Source: Rhodoblastus sp963710275
Lineage (GTDB): Bacteria; Pseudomonadota; Alphaproteobacteria; Rhizobiales; Beijerinckiaceae
Direction of reading: 5' to 3'
Assembly: GCA_963710275.1 (NCBI GenBank)
Contig: CAVPZS010000005.1
Coordinates: forward strand, 186,001-250,000
Length of the DNA stretch: 64,000 nucleotides
The notes beneath the pieces were generated by a model, which was not told where the DNA came from, searched no databases, and was given only the letters and a program-made list of their open reading frames with translations. Each line of letters opens with the position of its first letter. Position 1 is the stretch's first letter. This document shows, piece by piece, positions 50,571-61,125 of this stretch. The position numbers were made by a program, and so were the translations under genes.

Positions 50571-51572
50571 CTACACCACGCGTTCGTCGGCGAACTGGCC
50601 GTACTTGCGATAGCGGTAGAGATAGGTCGGGACGATGTTCTCGACCGATTCCGGCGTCAGGCCGAGGCCCGCGAGCGTCCGGCCCTCGTCAGCCGCCGCC
50701 TTCGAGACGACGTTGTCGTGACGCAGCAGTTCGACCTGGTCGCGGGTAAAGACATATTCCGCCGGCAAAAGCCCCAGAAGCAGCTTGTTGGCGGTCTCGG
50801 TGATCGCGCCCAGCGTTCCCGCGACGCCGAAGGGCAGGTCCACAAGCGCGCGCTGGCGATGGATGGTCGCCAGCACGAACTCCAGAATTTCGCGCATCGT
50901 CTTGACCGAGGGGCCGCCCAGTTCATAGGTCGCGCCCTGCTTGCCCTCGCCGCGCAGCAGGCGCGCGCCGGCCTCCGCGACGTCGCCGACATAGACCGGC
51001 TGCATCAGCGTTGCGCCGCCGCCGATCAGCGGCAGGACCGGCAGGAACCGCGCCATTTCGGCGAAACGGTTGAAGAACTGGTCTTCCGGCCCGAACACCA
51101 CGGAGGGGCGCAAGATCGTCGCCTGCGGAACGGCGGCAAGGGCCGCGGCCTCGCCCGCCGCCTTGGTGCGGGCATAGGCGGAAGCGGACCCGGCGTCGGC
51201 GCCGATAGCCGAAACATGCAGGAAATTGGTGATGCCGGCGCCCTGCACGGCCTTGGCCACGGCGGCTGCGCCCTCGGCCTGGACCGCGTCGAAGGTCTGC
51301 TTGCCCCATGGGGCGAGAATGCCGACCAGGTTGACGGCCGCTTCGGCCCCGCGCAGCGCGGCGGCGAGCGAGTCGGAATAGCGGACATTGGCCTGCACCG
51401 CGTGGATCTGTCCGACGCGGCCGAGCGGCTGGAGATGAAAAGCAAGATCGGGGCGCCGGGTCGCCACGCGGACGCGCCAGCCGTCGCGCGCCAGGGCCCG
51501 CACCAGATGGCGGCCGACGAAGCCGGAACCGCCGAAAACGGTGACGATGCTATCCTTGGGAATGTCGACCAT
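50571..51572 (-). CDS. NDUFA9-like atypical SDR (complex I-associated family)
   Basis: 333 aa, intact. Rossmann motif TVFGGSGFVGRHLVRALARDG, VNLVGILAPWGKQTFD, FLHVSAIGADAGSASAYARTKAAGE, TILRPSVVFGPEDQFFNRFA, PVYVGDVAEA. Bacterial homologue of the mitochondrial complex I subunit NDUFA9, probably NAD(P)-binding; role in bacteria unclear. Start ATG 51572; it follows the acyl-CoA ligase by 103 bp. Confidence 0.88.
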   Translation of the reverse strand: MVDIPKDSIVTVFGGSGFVGRHLVRALARDGWRVRVATRRPDLAFHLQPLGRVGQIHAVQANVRYSDSLAAALRGAEAAVNLVGILAPWGKQTFDAVQAEGAAAVAKAVQGAGITNFLHVSAIGADAGSASAYARTKAAGEAAALAAVPQATILRPSVVFGPEDQFFNRFAEMARFLPVLPLIGGGATLMQPVYVGDVAEAGARLLRGEGKQGATYELGGPSVKTMREILEFVLATIHRQRALVDLPFGVAGTLGAITETANKLLLGLLPAEYVFTRDQVELLRHDNVVSKAAADEGRTLAGLGLTPESVENIVPTYLYRYRKYGQFADERVV

Positions 51573-51675
51573 GGATGAAAACCTTCGATTCGGCGTTTGG
51601 CCAGCGTTCATGTCCCGCCTGATTAGTCAAAACGACGGCTTTCGTCCATGCGACTCTTCGCCATTTTGCGCGCCG

Positions 51676-53294
51676 TCAGGCTTTTTCGCGCAACAGCCGA
51701 CGGATGATCTTGCCGCTGGTGGTCAGCGGCAGCTCCGCGGCGAATTCGATCTCGCGCGGATATTCATGCGCCGAAAGCCGCGCCCTGGCGTGGGCCTTGA
51801 TGTCCTCGGCCAGTTCCGGCGACGGCTCGAAGCCGGGTTTGAGCACGATGAACGCCTTCACGATTTCGCCGCGCAAGGGGTCGGGCTTGCCGACGGCGGC
51901 CGCATTGGCCACCGCCGGGTGGCGCAACAAGCCATCCTCGATCTCCGCAGGACCAATGCGATAGCCGGCCGAGGAAATCACGTCGTCGTCTCGGCCCTCG
52001 AAGAAGACATAGCCGTCACCGTCGCGCCGCGCCCGGTCGCCGGTCAGCAGCCAGTCGCCCATGTATTTCTGCTCGGTAGCCTCGGGCCGGCGCCAATAGG
52101 ACAGGAACATCACCGGATTGGGCCGGCGAATGGCGATCTCGCCAGGCTCGTCGTCATCGCAGATCGAGCCGTCCGGGCGGATCACCCCGACGTCATGGCC
52201 AGGCACGGGCTTGCCGATCGCGCCGGGCCGGCTCACGCTCAAAAGGCCGCTTGAGGCGAGGACCAGGTTGCATTCGGTCTGGCCGTAGGATTCGTTGATG
52301 GTCAGGCCAAGCTCCTGGCGGCCCCAGTGGAAGGTTTCGGCGCCGAGCGATTCGCCGCCGGTGTTCAGGCTGCGCAAGGCGACGCCGAATTGTTCGCGGG
52401 GGTTTTTCACCGCGCGCAGCATGCGCAGCGCCGTCGGCGGAATATAGGCGTTGCGCACGCCATGGCGCGCCATCAGCGCGAAGGCCGCCTCCGGATCGAA
52501 TTTTCGCGCCGGCTTCGCCACGACGGGCACGCCGAAATGCAGCGACGGCAGGAGAACGTTGAGCAGGCCGCCGGCCCAGGCCCAGTCGGCCGGAGTCCAC
52601 ATGAGGTCTCCCGGCTGGGGAAAGTCATTATGCGGCATCTGGACGCCGGGAAGATGCGCGAGCAGCACGCGATGGGCGTGCAGCGCGCCCTTGGCGAGGC
52701 CGGTGGTGCCGGAGGTGTAGATCATCAGGCAGGGATCGTCGGCGAGCGTGTCGACGGGCGCGAAATCATCGGTCTCCGTCGACAGGGCGTCGAAGAAATC
52801 CTCGGCACCGTCATGAGCGCCGTCAAGGCAGAGGATGGTCTCCAGCTCCGGCAACTTCGCCGTCGATTTCGCGGACCTTGGCAAGTCCGGGTTCGTCGCA
52901 GATCAGGGCCCGCGCGCCGGAATCGTCGAGCCGGTAAAGCAGCGCGTCGACGCCGAACAGGCTGGCCAGCGGCAAGGCGACGGCCCCCAGCTTGTAGATC
53001 GCGATATGGGCGGCGGCGACATGGCGCGACTGCGGCAGCAGCAGCGCGACGCGGTCGCCCCGTCCGACGCCACGCTTGCGCAGGGCGCGCGCGATGCGAT
53101 TGGATTGCGGCCCGCAATTCGCCATAGGTGAAGACGCGCGCCGCGTCGTCGGCGCCGATTTCGACAATCGCCGCACGGCCCGAATCAGCCAGCGCCCATC
53201 GGTCGCAGCAATCGACGCCGATATTGTATTTTTCCGGGATCGCCCAGGCGAAGGCGCGGCGGCGGCGCTCGTATTCGTCGTCCATTTGTCGCAT
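51676..53294 (-). CDS. AMP-forming acyl-CoA synthetase (acetyl-CoA synthetase-like)
   Basis: About 538 aa adenylate-forming ligase: ATP loop MIYTSGTTGLAKGALHAHR, NESYGQTECNLV, DWLLTGDRARRDGDGYVFFEGRDDD and C-terminal SAGYRIGPAEIE, PLTTSGKIIRRLLRE (catalytic Lys). N-terminus YNIGVDCCDRWA and GVGRGDRVALLLPQS fit the acetyl/medium-chain group; substrate not predictable. Two +1 frameshifts near 53100 and 52855. ATG 53294 chosen for GAGGG at correct spacing; ATG 53285 possible. Confidence 0.9.
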
Positions 53295-53429
53295 TTGCCG
53301 TCCCTCAATCCGCAACTGGGGTCGAAACGAACAAAAAAACGCTCCGCGTCAAGCCGATTAACGCAAAATATTGAGTATTCCTGTCACAATCTGCACCAAA
53401 GGCCGCGCTTCGATGATATAAGCCGGATT

Positions 53430-54269
53430 ATGGCGCGCAAGACCGACACGCAACAGGTCGCGAGACAAAACCTTTCTACCCGGAAGCGGCCGGCGGCTCC
53501 GCCGTCCCCTTCCAGAACCTCTCCAGGAGCGGGACATAATATGAAGCCAGCCGTCATTTTGGTGGGCGCCGACAAGGGCGGCGTGGGCAAGACGACCATT
53601 TCGCGGGCCGTGCTCGACTATCTGGCCGCCAACAACGTCCTCACCCGCGCCTTCGACACGGAATTTCCTCGCGGCACGTTGAAGCGCTTCCACGGGCCGA
53701 TCACCGAAGTCGTCGACATCAGCCAGACCGCGGACCAAATGCGCATCCTCGACACGCTGAACGCGGCGCAGGTCAAGGTCAGCGTCATCGATACCCGCGC
53801 CGGCGCGCTTGGCACGACCTTGCGGGCGCTGCGCGACGTCGGCTTCCTCGACGCCGTCAAGCAGGGCGAATTCAGCTTCACCCTGTTCCACGTCCTAGGC
53901 CCCTCCATCGCCTCGCTGGACGAAATCGCGGAGGTCGCGCCTTTCGTGCAGGACGCCAATTATTTCCTGGTCAAGAACCATATCAACGACACGAATTTCT
54001 TCGAATGGGACCCGGTCACCCACCGCAAGTATTTCGACAAGGTCAATCCGGCCGGCGAGATCATCATTCCGAAGCTCAATGAAATGTCGTTCGAGCAAGT
54101 CGAAATCTCCGGCGTGCCCTTCTCGACCTTCGTCGCCAACAAGACCGCCGGAGGCGATCCCGCCAACCAGTCCTTTGTCCTGCGCGGCTATGTCCGCACC
54201 TGGCAGAACCGGATCGCCGACGAATTCGGCCGGGTGAAGCTGCTCGATCTCCTGGCAGGGCGGGACTGA
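53430..54269 (+). CDS. ParA/MinD-like P-loop ATPase (first of tandem pair)
   Basis: 279 aa from ATG 53430, or 242 aa from ATG 53541 (MKPAVILVGADKGGVGKTT), which has GGAGCGGG in front. Deviant Walker A ADKGGVGKTT is followed by FDTEFPRGTLKRFH, VSVIDTRAGALGTTL (Walker B-like), YFLVKNHINDTNFFEWD and a C-terminal SFVLRGYVRTWQNRIADEF. The fold is SIMIBI-type, but the DNA-binding and ParB-interaction parts are not evident and no parB or cobQ gene lies nearby. Function unknown. Confidence 0.75.
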   Translation: MARKTDTQQVARQNLSTRKRPAAPPSPSRTSPGAGHNMKPAVILVGADKGGVGKTTISRAVLDYLAANNVLTRAFDTEFPRGTLKRFHGPITEVVDISQTADQMRILDTLNAAQVKVSVIDTRAGALGTTLRALRDVGFLDAVKQGEFSFTLFHVLGPSIASLDEIAEVAPFVQDANYFLVKNHINDTNFFEWDPVTHRKYFDKVNPAGEIIIPKLNEMSFEQVEISGVPFSTFVANKTAGGDPANQSFVLRGYVRTWQNRIADEFGRVKLLDLLAGRD

Positions 54270-54272
54270 CAT

Positions 54273-55061
54273 TTGAACCCAGGGCCGGCGCGTAACTGGC
54301 GAAGGGCCGGTGACGGCCCGCAGCACGATCAAGACGACGACTCCACGGCGGCCCGTGCGGAGACCTTCGTCTTCATCTCCTGTTCGCCCCATGGCCGCGC
54401 CGGGACGAGCACCACGGCCCGGCTGCTGGCGGATTATTACCTCGCCACGCGCCGCGATTTCGTCGGCTTCGACGCCGACCCCCATGAGCCCGAGTTTGCG
54501 CCGCGCTTCGGCGAGAGGGTCGCGAGCGTCGATCTCGCCGAGGTCCAGGGCCAGATCAGGATGATCGACCGGCTGCTGGTCGCCGATCGCACGCCCAAGG
54601 TCGTCGACCTCTGGAGCCGCGCCTATGACCGGTTCTTCACCCTGATCCAGGACATCGGCTTTGTCGCGGAGGCGCGCAGCAAGGGCGTCGAGCCGGTCTT
54701 CCTCTACCACGCCGACGCCTCGGAAGCTTCGGCCGCTGCGGCCTATCGGCTGGCCTCGGCCTTTCCCGGCGTCGAAACCCTGCTCGTGCATAATGAGGGC
54801 GCCGCGCCGCTGGGCGGGGAGGAGCGCGAGACCCTCGGCCTCTATCCGCCGCATCGGCGCCTGAAGATCCGCGGCCTCGATCCGATGCTGCGCCGCGCGC
54901 TCGAACAGCCCGACCTGTCGCTCTCTTATTTTCTGATCGACCCGCAGCCGGACATGTCGCTGGTGGTGCGGGCCGGGTTGCGCACATGGCTGCAGCCAAT
55001 CTTCAGCCAGTTCCGGGCCTTCGAAATGCGGCATTCGCTCGACGGCGCGTCTTTCCTTTGA
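54273..55061 (+). CDS. ParA-like P-loop protein (second of tandem pair)
   Basis: 262 aa from a TTG start three bases after the first ATPase. A 28-residue acidic leader is followed by FVFISCSPHGRAGTSTTARLLADYYLATRRDFVGFDADPHEPEF, a Walker A in which the second lysine of KGG-x-GKT is absent (GRAGTSTT). Then IRMIDRLLVADRTPKVVDLWSRAYDRFF and DLSLSYFLIDPQPD. It may bind but not hydrolyse nucleotide, and probably forms a complex with its neighbour. No known family recognised beyond the fold. Confidence 0.65.
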   Translation: MNPGPARNWRRAGDGPQHDQDDDSTAARAETFVFISCSPHGRAGTSTTARLLADYYLATRRDFVGFDADPHEPEFAPRFGERVASVDLAEVQGQIRMIDRLLVADRTPKVVDLWSRAYDRFFTLIQDIGFVAEARSKGVEPVFLYHADASEASAAAAYRLASAFPGVETLLVHNEGAAPLGGEERETLGLYPPHRRLKIRGLDPMLRRALEQPDLSLSYFLIDPQPDMSLVVRAGLRTWLQPIFSQFRAFEMRHSLDGASFL

Positions 55062-55068
55062 ATTCCCG

Positions 55069-55512
55069 TCAGGCCCGGTCGAAGGTCACGCCCTGGAAGG
55101 CGAAGCCCAGGCAGCGCTGATCGGCGCCGGCCCCCAGGCTCGCAGGAATGCGCGCCGTGGGGACGACGAAGGAGATCAGGTTTTCGCCGCGCATGTCCAT
55201 CATTCCCGGCAACAGGATATGGGTGGTGTTCGACCATTCGCTGGCGTGGACGAATCCGAGCCACAGCCCGTTGACATAAATATTCATTTCCTGGTGTGAC
55301 AGCTTGCCTTCCGCCAGATAGGGCGTGGCGTCGACCGCCATCTTGACCCGCGACGCGCCGCCAATGAGCTGCACCTTGAGGGTTGCGACGTTTTCGACGG
55401 TCCAGGTCGAGTTGGGCATGTCGAGATAGGTGGTCCATCCCGTGACCGCAAAACCGGAAAAATTGCCGTTGGATCCAAATTTGATCGATTCGCCCAGCTT
55501 CAGAATCGCCAT
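55069..55512 (-). CDS. Uncharacterised beta-rich protein
   Basis: 147 aa from ATG 55512 (ATG 55536 would add eight residues). The sequence is strand-rich with aromatic spacing: KLGESIKFGSNGNFSGFAVTGWTTYL, WTVENVATLKVQL, MNIYVNGLWLGFVHASEW, ILLPGMMDMRGENLISFVVP. It resembles a jelly-roll carbohydrate-binding module such as those at the end of membrane glycosyltransferases, but no transferase is attached and no signal peptide is seen. Convergent with the second ATPase, gap 7 bp. Confidence 0.6.
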   Translation of the reverse strand: MAILKLGESIKFGSNGNFSGFAVTGWTTYLDMPNSTWTVENVATLKVQLIGGASRVKMAVDATPYLAEGKLSHQEMNIYVNGLWLGFVHASEWSNTTHILLPGMMDMRGENLISFVVPTARIPASLGAGADQRCLGFAFQGVTFDRA

Positions 55513-55869
55513 CGCCCGCCACCATCCTCTTGACATAACGGAATGAAATATCGCGCGAAATCAACGCCCAGGAAACGAGCCGCCGCAGCGGCAAATCCAG
55601 TGATAGCGATATATAGTCTCACTATTGCGAATTTATTTTAAAATAACCTATGTGACGCTACGTCGCAACGTTCAAGCTCGATGAGGGGTCGCGCTCGCGC
55701 TGCCTCGCCGCTTGCCCGTTCCCTGCGAAAACCTCCCTGTGCGAAACTTGCGTTTTTGCGCAGGAAAGCTCGTGAAAACGCCGGTTGTTCGCGCGCGCGT
55801 GGCATGGTTAATGCTTCATTAAGATGCGACGGTCCATTCTTGGAACAACATCATTGGCCGGCGGCGCGC
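55513..55869. other. Intergenic region before terB-like gene
   Basis: About 350 bp. The left part (55560-55670) is AT-rich (atagcgatatatagtctcac), likely the promoter of either flanking gene. The frame upstream of the TerB start is open from 55681 but lacks a ribosome site, so I do not count it as coding. Confidence 0.4.
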
Positions 55870-56391
55870 ATGTTCGAAAGATTGCGGCAGTTTCTCGAGG
55901 ACTTGTCAGGCTCCGATCCCGGAGAGCGGGATTTCGGCGAAGGCGAGCTGCGTCTCGCCGCCGCCTCGCTGCTCGTCCACGTTGCGGAAGCCGACGGCGT
56001 CTTCGGCGAGGACGAACGCCGCGCCATGGGCCTGCTGTTGCAGCAGCGCTTCAATCTCGACGCCGAGGCCGCGCGGCGACTGATCGTCGCGGCGCAAAGA
56101 AAAGACCACGAGGCGGTCGACCTCTACAGTTTCACCTCGTTGCTGCAGCGCTCCATGAACCTGGCCGAGCGCCGGCGGTTGATCGAGATGATGTGGACCA
56201 TAGCCTATGCCGACGGCCACGCGCAGGAGTTCGAGGAAAACGTCATCTGGCGCGTGTCGGAACTGCTCGGCGTGCCGGCGCGCGACCGGATCGCATTGCG
56301 ACGGAAGATTCGCGCCGAGCGCGGCTGCGACAACGAGACCGCTGGGCCCTGGGACAAGGAGCCGCGCGGCGAAGAAGGAGAAGACGCATGA
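55870..56391 (+). CDS. TerB-like protein (DjlA N-terminal type)
   Basis: 173 aa, helical: RLAAASLLVHVAEADGVFGEDERRAMGLLLQQRF and LIEMMWTIAYADGHAQEFEENVIWRVSELLGV, two copies of the acidic ADG-x4-E motif that binds metal in TerB. Name aside, such genes alone do not indicate tellurite resistance. Stop overlaps the next ATG (ATGA), so it is coupled to the SDR. ATG 55870 chosen as conserved start. Confidence 0.85.
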   Translation: MFERLRQFLEDLSGSDPGERDFGEGELRLAAASLLVHVAEADGVFGEDERRAMGLLLQQRFNLDAEAARRLIVAAQRKDHEAVDLYSFTSLLQRSMNLAERRRLIEMMWTIAYADGHAQEFEENVIWRVSELLGVPARDRIALRRKIRAERGCDNETAGPWDKEPRGEEGEDA

Positions 56392-57142
56392 ACGATTCGG
56401 GGGCGCAGCGCAGGGTCATGCTGATCACGGGGGCTTCGGGCGGCATCGGCGCCGATCTGGCGCGAATCGCCGCGGCGGAGGGTCACGATCTTGCCCTGGT
56501 CGCCCGCAATCGCTCGGCGCTCGACGCCCTGGCCGATGCGCTGGCCGCGCTGCCGGGCCAGAAAAATCCGCGCCCGCTGGTTTTCGATTGCGACCTGTCG
56601 GCGCCCGGCGCCGTCGCCGAAGCTGGCGCAGGACCTGGCGGCGGCGGGCGCGAGCCCCGACATCGTCGTCAATAACGCCGGCTATGGCGTGGCCGGCCCG
56701 GCTACGGACGGCGACGTCGAGGAACAGCTCGGCATGATCGATCTCAACGTCCGCGCCCTGACCGAAATGAGCCTGCGTTTCGCCGCGCCCCTCATCGCAG
56801 CCAAGGGCCGCCTGCTCAACGTCGCCTCCCTCGGCGCCTTCATGCCGGGGCCGGGCCTTGCGGTCTATTACGCCAGCAAGTCTTATGTCCTGTCCTTCAG
56901 CGAGGCGCTCTCGGCGGAACTGGGGCCGCTCGGCGTCAGCGTCACCGCGCTCTGTCCCGGCCCTGTGCCCACCGGCTTCCAGGAGCGGGCGCGTTTCGCC
57001 CAGCACATGGACTGGATCGAAGTTCATCTCCTTATCCTCGTCCGAGGTCGCGCGCGTCGCCTATGACGGGATGATGGCGCGCAAGCGGGTGATCGTTCCG
57101 GGCCTCGCCTCGAAACTCGATGGCCTGGTCGTTCGCCGCTGA
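56388..57142 (+). CDS. Short-chain dehydrogenase/reductase
   Basis: About 250 aa classical SDR: MLITGASGGIGADLAR (cofactor), VVNNAGYGVAGP, LLNVASLGAFMPGPGLAVYYASKSYVLSFSEAL with the YxxxK catalytic pair. The Ser is in NVASLG. LCPGPVPTGFQERA follows. The DltE/YdfG-like type suggests a general alcohol/ketone substrate. Two +1 frameshifts near 56620 and 57020. Confidence 0.9.
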
Positions 57143-57230
57143 CGCCCAACAGCCTGTTGCTGCCAATCGTTTCCGCGCTGCAACTGCGTCGCACAGCCCA
57201 GGATCGCATAGCCAAAGAGAGCCGTTGAGC

Positions 57231-57990
57231 ATGGAATTCGGCGCCAATCCCTTTTCGCCGCCGCCGCGCAAGCCCGTGCTGATCATCCTGCATGGCGAAC
57301 ATTCGACGCCCGGGCGCATCGGCCGGCTGCTACGCGACTTTGGCGCCCCGCTCGACATTCGCCGTCCGCCCCTGGGCGATCCGCTGCCGAAGTGCATGGG
57401 CGATCATTCGGGTGTGGTGATGTTCGGCGGCCCGATGAGCGTCAACGACCAGGAGGACTGGCTGCGTCGCGAGATCGAGTGGATCGGCGTTCCGCTCAAG
57501 CAAAACAAGCCATTCCTGGGTATTTGCCTCGGCGCGCAATTGCTCGCCCGTCATCTCGGCCATCCCGTCGGCGAGCCATCCGGATGGACGCGTCGAGGTC
57601 GGCTATTACCCGATCCACCCGACCGACGAAGGCCACAAGCTGTGCGATTGCGCCTTCCCCGACCGCGTTTACCAATGGCATCGCGAAGGCTTCGACAAGC
57701 CGAACGGCTCGGTGCTGCTGGCGCAAGGCGAGGATTTCGAGGCCCAGGCGATCCGCGTCGGCGACAGCGCCTATGGCCTGCAATTTCACCCTGACGTCAC
57801 CTACGCCATGATGTGCAAATGGACGGTAGTGGGCTCCGAACGCATGAGCCAGCCGGGCGCGCAAAAAAGGCAGAGCCATCTCGAAGGCTGGTTCCAGCAC
57901 GACGGCGCCGTCGCCCGCTGGACCTCCGCCTTCCTGCGCGGCTGGCTCGGCCCGAGCGACCTCGAAGGCGAACTCGCGCCGGCGGAATAG
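57231..57990 (+). CDS. Class I glutamine amidotransferase-like protein
   Basis: About 252 aa: HSGVVMFGGPMSVNDQEDWLRREIEW, nucleophile FLGICLGAQLLARHLG, and the His/Glu end YGLQFHPDVT. Resembles the stand-alone GMP-synthase-type GATase proteins annotated in rhizobia, whose partner is unknown. One +1 frameshift near 57580. Starts 88 bp after the SDR. Confidence 0.85.
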
Positions 57991-58019
57991 TCGGCGTTCG
58001 TTCTGGCGAGCAGCCGCCT

Positions 58020-58519
58020 TCAGTCCGCCAGCACCAGCGCCCAGAACACCTTGTAGCGCGCCTTGGGGTTATAGGCGGCGGCGATGCCCATTCGCCTCAC
58101 GCCGGGCGCCAGCATGTTGGCGTTATGCGGCGGCGACTGCCGCCAGCCGGAAAAAACCTCCGACAGCGTGTCATAGCCGGCGGAAACATTCTCCACCGCC
58201 GCCGATTTCTCGAAACCGTCGCGATTGAGCCGGTCGGTCAGCGAGCCGCGCACTTCATGGCTCAGCTTGTCGGCGGAGGCCATGGCGTCGGCCTGGCGCT
58301 GCGCCTCGGCCATGAGGTTGGGGTCGACGGCGAGAACCGGCAGGCCGTGATTGCTGCGATAAAGCGAGATCATGTCGCGCGCGGCGGCTTCGTCGAGCCG
58401 CGCGCCCGGAGCCATCATGGATTGGTAGAGACTGGCCGCGGGCGCGCGCGGGCCGGAAGGAGATCGGCGCAGCCGGCGAGAAGGAGACAGGGCGCGACGG
58501 CAAGCGCGATTTTCCGCAT
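58020..58519 (-). CDS. CAP-domain (SCP/PR1) lipoprotein
   Basis: About 166 aa. Lipoprotein signal MRKIALAVAPCLLLAGC, then the CAP domain: ARDMISLYRSNHGLPVLAVDPNLMAEAQRQADAMASADKLSH, GYDTLSEVFSGWRQSPPHNANML, MGIAAAYNPKARYKVFWALVLAD. The metal-binding histidines (LSH, HNANM) are kept. A -1 frameshift near 58440 separates signal and domain. Role of bacterial CAP proteins is poorly known. Confidence 0.85.
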
Positions 58520-58583
58520 GAATTTTATAAGCAATTCAGGATTTCCATTCGCTGAGAACGCACGCAGGCTTGAGCCTGAAACG

Positions 58584-61125
58584 TTAACGTTTTGTGTCCG
58601 CCGGGACGGCCTCGTCACGGCGTTGCATGAAGGACTCGAGTTGGGAGAAGTCGAGCGTGATCGTCGGCGGCGGCGCCGGAGGAGGATTGATCCGCAGGCC
58701 CGCCTCGGCGAATTGGGCGAAAATGGCGTAATGCAGGTCGCTTTTCACCCGCGCCGCATGCTCGACGTCCTCGACGAAGCAGACCAGTTCGAAGTCCAGC
58801 GATGCTGCGCCGAACTTGCTGAACAGCACGCTGGGCGCGGGGATGCCGACCACCTCCTCCTGGGACTTGGCCGCGTCGATCAGGACTTCGCGCACTTTTT
58901 CCGGGTCCGTTCCCCAGATGACCTGGACCGGAATCTGGATGCGTCCGACCCGGTCGGCGCGGACGAAATTCTTGACGACGCCCGTGACCATCTGGCCGTT
59001 CGGCACGATCATGGTGGCGCGGTCGAAGGTTTCGATCTCGGTGGCGCGGACGCTGATCTTGCGGACATAACCCTCGTCGTCGCCGATCATGGACCCAGTC
59101 GCCGACCCGGATCGCCCGCTCCCACAGCAGGATGAGGCCGGAGACGAAATTATTGACCACGGATTGCAGGCCGAGGCCGATACCGACGGACAAGCGCGCC
59201 GGCGACCAGCGCCAGCTTTTCCGTGTTGATGCCGAGATAGGCCAGGGCGAAGGAAACCGAGGCGATGACGCCGAGATAGCCGATGCTGGCGCCGATCGAG
59301 GCGCGCAGGCCCGTGTCGATCTGGGTCAGCGGCAGGTAGCGGTTTTCCAGCCAGCTCTGCGCCGCCCGGGTCAGTCCGAAGCCGACGCCGAACAGCAGCA
59401 GCGCGACGATCACGCTGGAGAGCGATATGGTGACGTCGCCGACCTTGATGCCGAAAAAAGCCGACTTGATCGACCCGACCAGATCGTTGCGAATGCACGC
59501 CCCAGGGGGCCAGCACCAGCAGGATGGCGATGGCCCAGAGCGCCACATAGCCGGCGCCGTTGATCAGCACGCCGATCTGCGGCCATGCCGTCGCGCCGCA
59601 TGCCGAGCGTGGCGACCAGGCCCCGGCTGAAGCGCGAATTGGGCCGGAAGGCCTGCGCCGTGCCCTCGTCTGAGCAGTTTCACCAGCAGGAACAGCAGCG
59701 CGGCGATCAGCGCCGCCCAGACGATCTGGTCGACGATGAACGCGGCAAGCGCGACATAGCCGCAGCAGATCGGCGAGGATCAGCGACGAAGGTCGCCGCC
59801 CAGGCGGCGAAACGGATCGGCGGCCACCACGGGCTTTCGTCTTCGATTTGGACCGCGCCGGCGCCGTCATGGCTGCCCATGATGCCGTAAAGCGCCCGCC
59901 CCAGGGTCACGCCGACGAGCATGGCGAACAGGCCGCGCGCCGCCACAGAGGCCTGCAGCGAGGCGCCGACGGCCTCGTTCATCCCCTCGATGAGCTTGCC
60001 GCAGGTCACGAGGACGGCGATAGCCAGCACCAGGGCCATGACCCGCTGAGCAACCCTGTCGGTGAGCTCAACCGGACGCCAGAACGGACGGCCCGGCGCG
60101 AGAATGGCGGAGCCAAGTCCGGCGGCCACGGCGCAACGAACAACGCCGCGAAACAGCGCGACGCTGAGGGGATGCAATTGCGCGTCGCTGACGCCGAACC
60201 AGTCGCACAACTGGAACAGCGCGCCGACGCCGACCACCGGAATCGTAGCGACCGCCATGGCGGTCCACAGCGCCGCGGCGACGCGCCGCAATTCGTTCGG
60301 CTCGCGCCGGCCTTTTTCTCTCGGTATGACGCGCCAGGCGACAATGCTCGCGGCGACGAGAGCGAGGGCGAGCAGGAGCGCCAGGGCGCCGAAGGTCATG
60401 GCTGATCCCTCGGCGCCTATGTCGGCGGCGCGAAGGAAGAAATCAGAAAAGGCCGACTGGGCGTTGGCCAGCGCCCGCGGCGTTTCATGCGCCACGACCA
60501 GCCAGAGCGAGGGCGAGAGTATGCTCGACGAGCTCTGGAAAACCTCCTGCGCGAACAGGGCGCGGCGACGGTCGCCAATCGCCGAGGCGATCTGTTCGGC
60601 GCGCAACTCCAGCAGGTTGGCGCGCTTGCTGACGTCATCGATGGCGGTGAAGATTTTGGTCTGGTCGGCGCGGTCCCGGGCGACCGCGGGATCTTCCGGA
60701 GCCGCGGGCGGGTTGGCCTTGGGATCTGGAGCCGGACCAAGCTGATCCAGCCGCGCCTTGATCGCCGCCTGCCTCGGCGCGGCCTTGGCGAGCACGTCCT
60801 GGATCTTCGCCGAGATCGGCGCGATGGCCGCGGCCTCGCGCGCGAGTTCCGCATCGTCCAGCGACGGGTTGCCGATGGCGGTCGCGATCTGGTCAAGGCC
60901 TAGCTTGGCGGCGTCCAGAACCGCCGCGTCGGAAATCGCCGGCGCGGCCGATTTGTCGCTCGGCGCGGTCGGACCTTGCGCCGCGGCAAGCGCCGCCGGG
61001 CGGGCCGGCGGCGTTGGCGCGACCGTGGCTTTCGGCTCCGCGCCAAAGGCGCCGAGCACAGGCGCGCCGGCAAGGATTTGCGTCAGCAGGACGAGGGCGA
61101 ACTTGCGCCGGACAAAAGCGATCAC
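58584..61125 (-). CDS. Large MscS-type mechanosensitive channel (DUF3772-like N-terminus)
   Basis: About 845 aa. Signal peptide, a periplasmic Ala/Pro-rich and coiled domain (LDQLGPAPDPKANPPAAPEDP, FTAIDDVSKRANLLELRAEQI), about ten helices, and the MscS core: SVGIGLGLQSVVNNFVSGLILLWERAIRVGDW (pore helix), EGYVRKISVRATEIETFDRATMIVPNG. It would protect against osmotic downshock. About seven frameshifts between 59790 and 59090. Its ATG overlaps the epmB stop (ATGA), so it is the last gene of the epmA-epmB-mscS run. Confidence 0.87.

Noticed and set aside
55870..56391. A tellurite-resistance (ter) or defence system
   Set aside because: A lone TerB-like protein coupled to an SDR; no terC, terD, terY or helicase/nuclease partners.
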